A stretch of DNA of 64,000 nt from Anaspis maculata (taxonomy: Eukaryota > Arthropoda > Insecta > Coleoptera > Scraptiidae), in assembly GCA_949128115.1 (NCBI GenBank), contig OX421965.1, positions 58,398,012-58,462,011 on the forward strand, given 5' to 3'. A model generated the notes under the pieces. It did not search any database, had not been told where the DNA came from, and saw nothing but the letters and a program-made list of their open reading frames with translations. Positions 1 through 9,536 of the stretch are shown one piece after another (positions within the stretch are counted from its first letter, which is position 1; each line of letters opens with the position of its first letter). The position numbers and the translations under genes are program-made.

Positions 1-3000
1 TAGTAGAGTTGCAGAGTTTTTTGTGACGTGGGTGGGGTTCACCACTGTATATTCCATGTTCCACTGTCTAAGTAGGTCAACCAGTGCTCTAGTTTTTTGA
101 TTATATTAGACCGTGGGTTGGAAACTTCTGAAGATTGGGTATCTATACCCCTGTAGGTATCTACTTAGGAACAGGTCAAGAAGGGGCTTTTCCACTGGTC
201 ATTCTAAGATTGGCGTAACCGATATTGACCACAACTGGTTCTATATTGTCCGGTTCTATCGGGATTGGTGTGCTGTGGAAGTGTGGCGGACCTCCTCTTT
301 ACTGGATCTTACCTCCAAGCAATACCTCACCGTACCTTTCGTTGAACGAGGTGTCTTGAAGCCTTTACATCTTGAGGTAATATTTCTATGAATCGCGAAG
401 CAACAGCCGCAGCATCCTGGCATTCTGTCCCACTATAAGTATACAGAAGCCTAAAATTGCAGGATATGGGAGCCTGATGAGGCCCAGCTTCTTTGCTCCC
501 CTTCAAAAATTGGATCACATGACAATGACAATGTTCTCTCATTCGTATGATGAGCCAAACCAACGCTCCGACCGCGGGGATGGTAAAGCCTCGGGTGTCC
601 TAGATGATAGTTCAGCGATGTTTTTCAGGAGCTTTGAGCGACACTTTCAAATTTTCAGAGCGAAATCTTCAAGGATTGCAAAAAGTAATAAATATTTCTC
701 GATGAACTAAGAACGGAACATTGCATCAAACATCATTATTTATCAGCTAGATATTTGTTATGATTCGTTCGTTCTTCGACATAGGTACCTACACTTTGGT
801 ATTGCGTAAAAGAAATTGCTGTAATGTTGCATGTAATGTTTGTTCGGTATAAGTACAAATCATTAAAATGGATAATGGGGTGCCCTTAAAGTTAGTACTG
901 CATAATTGAAAGTGGATGATGCCTGGGTACCTGTGTCGGCTCTGGAAGTCGCATCACTTTTCCGATGACACGACTCGACCGAGTTGGCTGCATCCACAAT
1001 ATAACTAACAGCGGTCACGGCAGGAGAATTGCAGAGACTGTGAAAAATTGAAACGCGTTTGTTACTCCAGGAATGCTGGATGTAAATCAAAACTCGATAC
1101 GATTTATCTACTGTATATGGAGAGTACGCGGGCCAACCTGGCGCCGATGCCTCCAGCGCCGGCTCGTCAACTTCACGGCCTCGCGACAAACCTTCTTCTT
1201 CAGCAGCAGCAGCAGCGAGCAGCATAGCAGCAAGCACACCGCCCAGCAGTCCTCAGCCATAGGCGAAGCTGACGCCGATAAGATCGCTTTGCTGAATAAT
1301 TCCAGAAATATCACTATTCTTCAACTCGCAGACGTTTCCCGGCCGCGATGCTGCTGAAAAAGGCAACATTTTCGTTTTCGTAACAACCAGGTTGTCGCCT
1401 GTCAGGTGCAAGTGAGGTGCAAGAACTTCTAAATTTGCATTCCGTAAGGCGCCGCCGACTGACAAGCGTCCCCATTCGCAAGGACCCTCTTGTTCGCACT
1501 CTTGTTTTGTGCGGTCGCCTTCTTGAAAGTTCAGACACATCCAGAGCGGAAAGAGCGTTGTCTCCTCTCTCTATGATAATGCATATAAGTGTGTAACAAT
1601 AGTCGTTTCTCTTTTTTGCCGTACGGCAATTTACAACTCTGTTCATCCCGGCTCCGGCGGCCCTCAATGGGGCATTGTCGGGATAAGAAGGCGGCATTGT
1701 GCGGACGTTTATTGTATTAAGCCCGGAATAAAGCTCGCGTTTTTACATGTCCCATTCTATTATTCCACCCCCTTTTTGTTCGGACACTGACTGAATCCTT
1801 AAACATCGGGAGCACAAGGAGGATTCCAATGCGTTGCACTACAAAGTACAAACAGAACTCGTGAGAACTCGTTGCGATAACAACGCGCACACACACCTGA
1901 TGATGATGACAAATGTTTGTTTTCCATCTCGCTTCCACTCTTATTATAATTGTTACAAAGCCGTTGCGTTTTGCATCACCAGTGGTGTCCAGCCGTGGAC
2001 CGGTCTATCAGAGCCCAAGGACTCATAGAAAGTGGCATTGTTCCAACACAGGTGAGTTTGGTGTTTCCGTTCACCTCGTAAAATGTTTGATTGGGAATTG
2101 ATGCGACAAGAATTTTGTCATCGTCGTATCTGGTTCTCTCATCTTTCGGATCATTGTTGAAACTTTTCATTTTCCCATGGATGGATGCTCCACTACACGG
2201 ATTACGGTTGCAAGCTGATAGTGTCCGGCTGCACGGGAAGGGATTAATGAGACATTAAGAACTTTCTACGATGGTTATCTTCGAGCGGTAAAGTGCGTTG
2301 GTCGATTGTTGTCCAATTTGGTGGATCGAGTGTTCTCTCGGGAGGACTGGCTGAGAGTCAAGTTGCGTAATGGGTGAACCTGCCAAGAAGTCCATTGCGT
2401 TGCCACACCTTTTGCGCCAACGATTGTCTTGTCACCGTAAATAAACAAAAACTGTCCCCATTAGATGACGGCTATTAATTAAATCTTACACGCATATTAT
2501 ACTTTCACGAAGGACGGCCGACCGGCCGTGCTACATCTGCACCAATCCATTATAAATTACCGATCGATCTCGCGTCCAGTGTGTGCATGTGTCGTCATTG
2601 TTGGAACGCACTGGGTGCTTGGTGCTTGGTAACGAATGGGATTTTTATCGTACGACTTTTATCGCAAATGTTCCTAATTAGACTTGTAATCTCGGATTTT
2701 CATCGCCCGTTTTAAACGAGCATAACCGCCGTAAATCATCTTCGTATGAGCCATCTTAAAATCTTGTATGAGTGCTGGAATGAAGATATCGTCTTACTAT
2801 AAAATGAATATTCATCAGTTGCCGATATCGGATAGTTCCACATGGTCGTATCAGGAGATTGAAAGTAATTAGGTGTTAGACCAAAGAAACTTGCAAATAA
2901 ACTGAGAGGCACCACTTGAACTTGCATGTTTTTAACTTCACAATAATAATTTTTATTTCAACGTAATCGAACTATCATTGGCAAATACGAACCCAGGGCA

Positions 3001-3133
3001 ACAGGGGTTCAAACTGCAGCTTGGCAGATTTTGCTTCGTTAAAAGTTTGTAACGGATTTTCCTCCGTTTTGTAAGAGTTTTGAGCACTACCAACTAATGC
3101 TCGCAGCGCCGATGCTCAGATTTTACTCGGATA
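1..3133. other. Intergenic, no recognised gene
   Basis: No frame in this stretch shows a protein family I recognise. At 1198-1217 there is a short CAG/CTG run. Read on the minus strand around 1100-1260 it encodes a short hydrophobic peptide that begins MAEDCWAVCLL and continues with a leucine stretch, which could be a signal peptide exon or chance. No splice context confirms it. Confidence 0.5.
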
Positions 3134-3360
3134 TTTAAGGGTTGCCAACGAGGGGCCAACCACTCCGGGAATACCTGTACAAAATGTTAAGAATACTTAG
3201 GGAATACTAGGGAATACTTGGAGAATACTAGGAAATATATGGAAATACCGGGAATATTCGGGAATACTCCGGAAATACCTGAGAATACATGGGAATACTC
3301 GAAAATATGTGGGAATATCAGGAAATATCTAGGAATACCTAGGAAACACTGTATCAGAAA
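3134..3360 (+). repeat. Terminal motif plus GGAATACTTG-like 10-mer array (left copy)
   Basis: The motif CGAGGGGCCAACCACTC lies near the left edge and is followed by about 17 imperfect 10-mers of the type GGGAATACTA, GGAATACCTG and GGAAATATCT. The same array occurs at 12030-12266, where the 10-mers have the same polarity but the 17-bp motif is inverted and lies on the other side. This is what the two ends of one TIR-type satellite element would look like, or two half elements. No coding potential. Confidence 0.75.
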
Positions 3361-3638
3361 ACCTCACCAGAGATCGGGAGACGAGCCGTTTCCATTTGTT
3401 ATGGGAAAAATATCGTCGTTCGAAAGAGAAACGAGACAGAGAGAACAACACAGTTCGAGGGTGAAAGAATCGGTGCTGTGAATTTATGGGGAAAAGCGGT
3501 AATAAAGGGAAAGGTAGACAAAATTGTCATACATTTTTTAACTATTGCTTCTCCTGCATGCGTAAAATAGTAGTAATACTTATACGAGAATTTTCATAGA
3601 ATTAACAGCTTATTTTGATCTTGTTCATCTAATCTAAA
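3361..3638. other. Unassigned spacer
   Basis: AT-rich sequence between the 10-mer array and the 118-bp repeat family. I see no gene, inverted repeat or tandem repeat here. Confidence 0.4.
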
Positions 3639-4191
3639 CAAGTGAATATCCCCTCACGTGCGTGAGTCGCAATAGCGCATTTTCTTAGTGCAGATCTGTT
3701 TTGTATTGAAATGAAGTCCAGCTTGAGAATAAAAAATTCGTACGAGACAAGAGTAAGTTTCACGTTTCATTAAAATCGTTCCACTAATAAGAACGTTCAA
3801 TGTGCCGACAAGATGGCGGCGGAATCATGGAATTCAGTTTGAAAATAAGAATGATCATACAAGACGAGGGTAAGTTCCAAGTTTCATGCAAATTGTTCTG
3901 CTGATGAGAAACTTCAATATGGCGGCGGAATCATGAACCTCAACTTGAAAATAAGAATGTTAATACGAGACAAGAATGACAAGACTAAGCTCGAAGTTTC
4001 ATCACAATCGCTCGACTAATAAGAGATTCCAATATGGCGGCCAAGATGGCGGCGGAATCATGAAATTCAGCTTTAAAATAAAAATGATAATACGTGACAA
4101 GGATAAGTTCAAAGTTTCACGAAAATCGTTCCACTAATAAGAAATTTTAATATGACGGCGGAATCATGAAACTCAGCTTATTGAAAATAAG
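3639..4191 (+). repeat. 118-bp repeat family, left block
   Basis: It opens with a leader containing CCCCTCACGTGCGTGAG and GCGCATTTTCTTAG that recurs at 10182-10243. It continues with four imperfect units of about 118 bp. Each unit has the parts: AAAATAAGAATGATNATACG, a GTTTCATGAAAATCGTTCC-like core, ACTAATAAGAAATTTCAATA, and ATGGCGGCGGAATCATGAAA. The block stops at 4191 where the R1-clade element begins, and resumes at 9481. Confidence 0.85.
4136..4191 (+). repeat. 56-bp target-site duplication, left copy
   Basis: Bases 4136-4191 are identical to 9481-9536. The shared block includes variants that other units of the repeat family lack, such as TTTTAATATGACGG in place of AATATGGCGG. This argues for a duplication made at insertion rather than chance similarity of tandem units. 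Confidence 0.9.
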
Positions 4192-4572
4192 CTCTGGATT
4201 CCCTTCAGTGCGAATAAATCTTTCGCCCTCGAGGACATTGTGAGATCAAAGTGTTTAACAATTGTTCATAGTGTTTGAAATTTGTTATTATATATTTGAG
4301 TTGATCCACTTCTACGGAGTCCTGTGCTCACCTCCACGGGGTGAAGGGCGGGCAACGTGTTGTGGCAATAACACGCGGAACGTTGACCGCGCAATAAGCA
4401 CCACAACCGGCTAAGAAGCACTTAACGGTCGAGGCGAGTTTGCCTTTTTAATTAATATTCTTTTCTGACGAGTGTCATCTGTGTGGTTGTGAGTTGCAGC
4501 TTCGGGCCTGCGTACTTCTTTGGTACTTTTTCTACTCTCTAAGTGGTCCGTCCGCGGACGGCCACTTTCGTT

Positions 4573-5694
4573 ATGGCGTTTTCTCAAGGAAGAACTTCTG
4601 TGTCTGTGGACGATGGCGGGGATGAACCCGAACAATTTGCGATTCCGAAATCCCAAGATGAGTTCCATGAGTTTGCTTTGCTCGTTAGCAGGGCCGTTGA
4701 GTCCATCACGAAATGCAACCTGACGTCCAAAGAAAGTCTCGTCCGAAGGGAGGCCATCTCCTCTGCCTGTAGTGCCATCAGTAAAGCAGTCATTACAATG
4801 TCGAACGCCTACGGGGCACTCTGTAATGAGCTCACTTCCTCTAAACCTGCTCAATCTTCCAAACCCGGCTCTTACGCTGCTGCGGCAGCCTCTTCCAAAA
4901 TTCAATTACCCTCTGGCAAAAAGGTAGTTCCATCTAACAATGTCAGACTGCTCGTCACGCAGACAGTCCCAGAAAACAAAACATCTGATGATACGAAAAA
5001 AACTCTGTATGGGCTTATCAAGCCGCCCCAACTAGGCTTTACTGTCAACAAGGTCTTTAGTACCCGTGATGCGGGCGTGGTTATCGAGACGAGCAGCTCG
5101 GAATCGGTCGATCTGGCCAAATTCTCAGAACACACACAAAAACTCAAAAATGCCGGCCTTAACATCAAAGTTCTGGGCAGGTTCAAGCCCAGGGTGGCGG
5201 TATACGGGGTACCCCAGAACATGAGTGACAAGGAAGTTCGTTCTGCATTGGTCGATCAAAACTCTTCCCTGGTAGGCGCAAATGAGGAAGACCTAAAGGT
5301 CCTTTACAAAATAGGTGCGAGGGGTGCCACTGTCGCCACATGGCTGTGCGAGGTATCTCCTGCCATTCGGACAAAAATTCTAGCAGAGGGCCGACTCTAC
5401 ATGGGCTGGCAGTCCTGTCGGGTGAGCGATCATGTGCGTATTCAGAGATGCTATGCCTGTCAAAAATACGGCCATGCGGCCGCGAACTGTAGGAGCGACC
5501 GTGCGTGCGGGCACTGTGCCGGTGACCACATTTATAAGGAATGCCAGAATAAGAAACAAACTCCTAAATGTATTAACTGCACCCGTGCAAAACTCTCTGA
5601 GGCCGAATGTCGTCATGCTGCGGACCATAAATCTTGTCCCACATACGGTCGGAGGTTAAGGGAACTTGTAGAGAAAATTGATTATGGAGAATAG
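4573..5694 (+). CDS. R1-clade ORF1, Gag-like zinc-knuckle protein
   Basis: The protein has 373 residues from the first ATG at 4573; an open GTG-initiated extension of ten codons exists upstream but the ATG is preferred. ORF1 proteins of this clade bind the element RNA and form the ribonucleoprotein that ORF2 acts on. The N-terminal third is rich in serine and alanine. The C-terminal part has three zinc-knuckle motifs in a row: CYACQKYGHAAANC (CX2CX4HX4C), CGHCAGDHIYKEC (CX2CX3HX4C) and a longer third motif starting CINC. This three-knuckle arrangement is typical of R1-clade and Jockey-group ORF1. The stop codon overlaps the ORF2 start, so the two proteins are probably translated from one RNA. 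No stops or frameshifts were seen. Confidence 0.93.
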   Translation: MAFSQGRTSVSVDDGGDEPEQFAIPKSQDEFHEFALLVSRAVESITKCNLTSKESLVRREAISSACSAISKAVITMSNAYGALCNELTSSKPAQSSKPGSYAAAAASSKIQLPSGKKVVPSNNVRLLVTQTVPENKTSDDTKKTLYGLIKPPQLGFTVNKVFSTRDAGVVIETSSSESVDLAKFSEHTQKLKNAGLNIKVLGRFKPRVAVYGVPQNMSDKEVRSALVDQNSSLVGANEEDLKVLYKIGARGATVATWLCEVSPAIRTKILAEGRLYMGWQSCRVSDHVRIQRCYACQKYGHAAANCRSDRACGHCAGDHIYKECQNKKQTPKCINCTRAKLSEAECRHAADHKSCPTYGRRLRELVEKIDYGE

Positions 5695-8600
5695 GTCCCC
5701 CTCTTCTTCTAAACTCAGCATCATACAAATAAATCTCCAAACATCTAAACTAGCTACCAGCGAGCTTCGCGAACTCTGTCTCTCTAATAGCTTCGACATC
5801 GCACTTGTCCAAGACCCTTACACTTTCCTTCAAGTTGGCCAGAACAGACGTAAAATTCCCGGCATGTCCGCGGTCGCCAGGGTTGCATCTCATTCTTCCG
5901 AAGACAGGTTTTACTCGGCAGTTATTGCCTTCAACCCGAACTTAGACTTTCTCGTTCTCAGTCATCTGTGCACTCCTCATGTTTCTGTGGCAGAGGTCAA
6001 CCAGGGTGGCGACAGAGTCTACTTCATTAGTCTCTACGCTCCTCCTTCACAGGACATAAATCTGTATCTTGACCATCTAAGAGAGATTGCCTTCTGTCTG
6101 CGAGGTCAAAAAGTCGTCTTGGGTGCAGACATGAATGCGCGTTCACTCCTATGGCATTCGGCCTTTACAAATGATAGAGGAGAGTCTGTGGAGGAATTTC
6201 TCATTGATTGCAATCTCAACTGCGTTAATGAACCCGGCAATCCACCTTCTTTTTCCTCCATTATGGGAGAGTCATACATAGACGTCACCGCCGTCTCCGA
6301 CGATATTCTCGACAGGATAAACGCCTGGTGCATCAGGCCGGATCTCATCCAAAGTGACCATAATGCGATCAGTTTCTCTATCTCTACCACAGAAACAAGT
6401 GATCCGCTAATACACAAGAGATTCCATCTTGAAAACATCAACAGGAACGCAGTTTTGGATGAGGCAATACGATGTATGATCGGAGTAGAGAGAAGGGAGC
6501 TGTGGACTCCTGGGGTCGAAGCCTTGGAACGTCGCGCCGAAATTTTCACAGCGGAGCTATGCGATCTTTGTGACAGGGTACTTAAGGTGGTGAGGCCCGC
6601 TCGTGGTAGCACCCCCTGGTGGAACCGGGAACTTCTCGATCTAAGGCGTGAGTCCCGTCGTCTGCGAAGACTTTTCCAAAGGTCTCGAGTCCGTCGTGAG
6701 CGAGACATATTCCACGAGAGATACAGAGTTTCCCTCGAAAACTACAAACAAGCCCTGGAGCGGGCAAAGGCCAAGTCGTGGGACAAGTTCGTGGAGAAGC
6801 AGCTGAAAGCTAACCCATGGGGCGCGGTCTACAAGATGGCAGCCAAGAAGTCTAAGGTTCCCCTCACGTTGTCCACTGTGAGTCTGGGCAACGGTGAGCA
6901 CTCTTCTGACACATCTTCCACTCTTGACGCGATTCTTCACACTCTTCTCTCCGACGACCCTGATCAGCATGCTGATGATGTCGATTTAGCTGGAGTTCCA
7001 CCTTGTGGGCCGTTGACATTGAGCGAGGTTGAAGCGGTTCTCTTCCGCATGAACGGCAGAAAAGCTCCGGGACCGGATGGTCTTCCAGGTCTCATTCTAC
7101 AAATTTCTTTTCCCGCAATCGCGGATTACCTTCTACGTCTTCTCTCTGATTGTCTTACTCAAGGTTACTTCCCAAATGTCTGGAAAAAAGGTCGTCTTGT
7201 GATTATTCCAAAGGGAATCAATCCAAATCCCACAAATCCTAAAGACTACAGACCCATAACTCTTCTCTCTGTCCTGGGTAAGACACTCGAAGGTATAATT
7301 CTGTCCAAGATACACGCTTTCCGAGATGAGAGTGTTCTCCACAACGAAAACCAATTTGGCTTCCGCAAAAATAAATCCACGGTTGATGCCCTTCAGGCTG
7401 TTACTTCCTTCGTGCGAGAGAGTCCTCAAAAGTATGTGTTGGCGATAATGATCGACATTGCGGGTGCGTTCGATAATCTGCGTTGGGATGTACTGCTGGC
7501 GCGGCTGGCGCAGCAGCGCTTCCCCTCTAACATAGTCCAAATTATAAAGAGTTATCTCCATGACCGAGTTGTTGAACTTTCTACCATCCACTCTAAAGCT
7601 GAGAAAGTCTTAACCAAGGGCAGCCCGCAAGGCTCAAAATTAGGACCGTTCTTTTGGAACACTGTAATGGACGGATTACTGGAAAGGGAGCTCCCTGTGG
7701 GTGGGAAATTCGTGGCGTATGCCGATGACATTGCGCTTCTTATAAGTGCCTCATCGCGCAATGAGTTAGAACAAAAATCCGAAACCTCGCTCAGGGTGAT
7801 GACCGACTGGGTCAGTGCGTCCAAACTCTCCATCTCTACATCTAAGACAAATTTCATACTTCTCAAAGGTAAACTCAAGAGAAGTCCGATCATAAGGATC
7901 GATGGCGTCTCGTTGAGAAGACTGTCGACAGTTAAATATCTAGGGGTGTACCTTTCCGAAGGTCTGGGTTTCTCCCAGCACGTAGCCAAAGTGGTTGATA
8001 AGGCAAGACAGATTTTTTCGATGCTTATTAGATACGTAAGATCCAGCTGGGGACAGGTCGCCAAGTCTATCCTAACCATTTACGAACACGCAATAATTCC
8101 AATAATCTCGTACGCCATAGACATCTGGAAACATGCAATGGGCATGTCGTTGGTTAAGAGAAAACTTCGTTCTCTTCACGGTCTGTGCTGCAGATGTGCA
8201 GTAGGTAGCTACATGTCCACTTCCGCCGAGGCAGCGGCTGTCATCGCTGGAATTCCTCCACTCCATCTTCTTCTACCAGAATTAATCTGCATCAGGCAGA
8301 TGAAGAGATCCCCGACGGTGTTGCACCTGGGTGTCGAGGTCGATACGTCTATTCTTTCCAGGTCTGAGAGCGTAGCGGAACTGAGGCGAATCACCGAGGT
8401 TGCATGGCAGGCGGAATGGGCCACTTCGTCTAAGGGACGTACAACTTTCGACTTCATCCCGAACGTCAGCGACGGCGGTGTTTACTCTGGGGATCGGAGG
8501 ATTGTCCAAATTCTTACAGGCCATGGCGACTTTCTCGCGCATAAGGCGCGCATCGGCCAACACGATGGCATGTGTCTCCTCTGTCGGGTCTCCGACGATC

Positions 8601-8767
8601 CTTCACACCGCATAACCAGCTGTCCCCTCTACGAGGACGAACGAGCCGAACTGTGTGCAGAACTTGGACAGCGCCGTCTTGTCTTGCCGCTAAGTGACAT
8701 CTTCAATCTCCTCCGAAACTCTGATTCTCTGCGCCTCCTTGCGGCCTTCGCAGTGGCACGTGTCTGA
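5684..8767 (+). CDS. R1-clade ORF2, endonuclease/reverse transcriptase
   Basis: The protein has about 1,027 residues from ATG 5684, which lies inside the last codons of ORF1 (11-bp overlap, ATGGAGAATAG). It nicks the target and copies the element RNA at the nick. Residues about 10-225 form the AP-type endonuclease: INLQ, QDPY, GADMNARS, IDVT and SDHN are visible. The second motif is QDPY where the clade normally has QEPY. Reverse transcriptase spans about residues 440-730: IPKG, DYRPITLLSVLGKTLE, NQFGFRKNKST, IDIAGAFDN, GSPQGS and the catalytic FVAYADDIALL are all intact. The C-terminus has CLLCRVSDDPSHRITSC (CX2CX7HX4C), the usual R1-clade knuckle. No RNase H motif follows. The frame is fully open. 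Confidence 0.96.
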   Translation: MENRSPSSSKLSIIQINLQTSKLATSELRELCLSNSFDIALVQDPYTFLQVGQNRRKIPGMSAVARVASHSSEDRFYSAVIAFNPNLDFLVLSHLCTPHVSVAEVNQGGDRVYFISLYAPPSQDINLYLDHLREIAFCLRGQKVVLGADMNARSLLWHSAFTNDRGESVEEFLIDCNLNCVNEPGNPPSFSSIMGESYIDVTAVSDDILDRINAWCIRPDLIQSDHNAISFSISTTETSDPLIHKRFHLENINRNAVLDEAIRCMIGVERRELWTPGVEALERRAEIFTAELCDLCDRVLKVVRPARGSTPWWNRELLDLRRESRRLRRLFQRSRVRRERDIFHERYRVSLENYKQALERAKAKSWDKFVEKQLKANPWGAVYKMAAKKSKVPLTLSTVSLGNGEHSSDTSSTLDAILHTLLSDDPDQHADDVDLAGVPPCGPLTLSEVEAVLFRMNGRKAPGPDGLPGLILQISFPAIADYLLRLLSDCLTQGYFPNVWKKGRLVIIPKGINPNPTNPKDYRPITLLSVLGKTLEGIILSKIHAFRDESVLHNENQFGFRKNKSTVDALQAVTSFVRESPQKYVLAIMIDIAGAFDNLRWDVLLARLAQQRFPSNIVQIIKSYLHDRVVELSTIHSKAEKVLTKGSPQGSKLGPFFWNTVMDGLLERELPVGGKFVAYADDIALLISASSRNELEQKSETSLRVMTDWVSASKLSISTSKTNFILLKGKLKRSPIIRIDGVSLRRLSTVKYLGVYLSEGLGFSQHVAKVVDKARQIFSMLIRYVRSSWGQVAKSILTIYEHAIIPIISYAIDIWKHAMGMSLVKRKLRSLHGLCCRCAVGSYMSTSAEAAAVIAGIPPLHLLLPELICIRQMKRSPTVLHLGVEVDTSILSRSESVAELRRITEVAWQAEWATSSKGRTTFDFIPNVSDGGVYSGDRRIVQILTGHGDFLAHKARIGQHDGMCLLCRVSDDPSHRITSCPLYEDERAELCAELGQRRLVLPLSDIFNLLRNSDSLRLLAAFAVARV

Positions 8768-9480
8768 CGGCTCAGCGTACACATATATCTCTGCAATGTC
8801 TAAACCTAATTTATAAACTCTACAATGTCCACTCTATACATCTAAATCTCTAAATGTGTCTAAGACATTTAAACTCTTGGAGTTTACGTCCAACTCCACT
8901 TCTGCTGTTTCAGCAGAGCCAGTCAGGCGAACTGGTGTGGTTTTGGAAAATAACCTGTTATGTCAAACCCGATTATGTCATTAAATACCAATTATGTCCA
9001 AAAGTTATGTTGGGTCACCAAAAAGAAACGATGAAAGTGGTGGTGCTGCACTCCCATGTCTCTTTGCAGTGGCAGTTCCTCTTGTGTCTGCCACTTACTA
9101 ATTCTCCTTCGTCTCTGAATTTCTGTTACACGCAACACTCCTGACAACAACCCACTTCGAGGAAATCACCATCTGGAACCGGGGATGCTCGCCGCCACTC
9201 CGACGTAACCCACCGGCCTCAGGTTGTTACACCTGGGGCGAGAAGCAAGAAAAGTCTCGACCGCCGCTGAATCGAATCCAGAGTCAAACCTGTGCCGTCC
9301 ATATGTGCTATATCAAGAAGAAGCCATCTTACGTTACATCATATTATCTTAAGTCTTTTTTTTTTTTTTTTTTCGTGGTCTGAGAGGGTCATCGGTACCT
9401 CTCCACATTTTGTTAATTTCGAAAAAGTCCTGAATAAATGTGTCCGAAAGGGCTTGAAATTGAAATTGAAATTGAAATTG
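8768..9480 (+). other. 3' UTR and tail of R1-clade element
   Basis: Non-coding 3' region of the element. It ends with a run of about 18 T residues (9356-9373), a short spacer and four to five TTGAAA units (about 9452-9480) that abut the right copy of the target duplication. Simple-repeat tails in place of poly-A are known for several non-LTR clades. Confidence 0.85.
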
Positions 9481-9536
9481 AATAAGAAATTTTAATATGA
9501 CGGCGGAATCATGAAACTCAGCTTATTGAAAATAAG
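9481..9536 (+). repeat. 56-bp target-site duplication, right copy
   Basis: Identical to 4136-4191. The repeat unit then continues at 9537 with AATGATCATAGG, as expected for the uninterrupted target. Confidence 0.9.

Larger units (their letters stand above)
4192..9480 (+). mobile_element. Full-length R1-clade non-LTR retrotransposon
   Basis: The element is 5,289 bp and bounded by the exact 56-bp duplication. Its layout is: a 5' UTR of about 380 bp (4192-4572), ORF1 (4573-5694), ORF2 (5684-8767) and a 3' UTR of about 710 bp ending in a T-run (about 9356-9373) and a TTGAAA microsatellite tail. ORF1 has three cysteine-rich zinc-knuckle motifs. ORF2 has an AP-type endonuclease, reverse transcriptase and a C-terminal CCHC motif, with no RNase H domain seen. 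That combination fits the R1 clade (R1/TRAS/SART/Waldo-like). Both ORFs are open throughout, so this copy is young. It sits in a dispersed repeat and not in 28S rDNA or telomere repeats. Confidence 0.93.

Noticed and set aside
1100..1260. Poly-alanine or poly-leucine protein exon on the minus strand
   Set aside because: It is created by a short CAG/CTG run and has no supporting splice sites or homology.
4192..9480. Insertion of R1 into 28S rDNA
   Set aside because: The flanks are a dispersed 118-bp repeat with no rRNA sequence.
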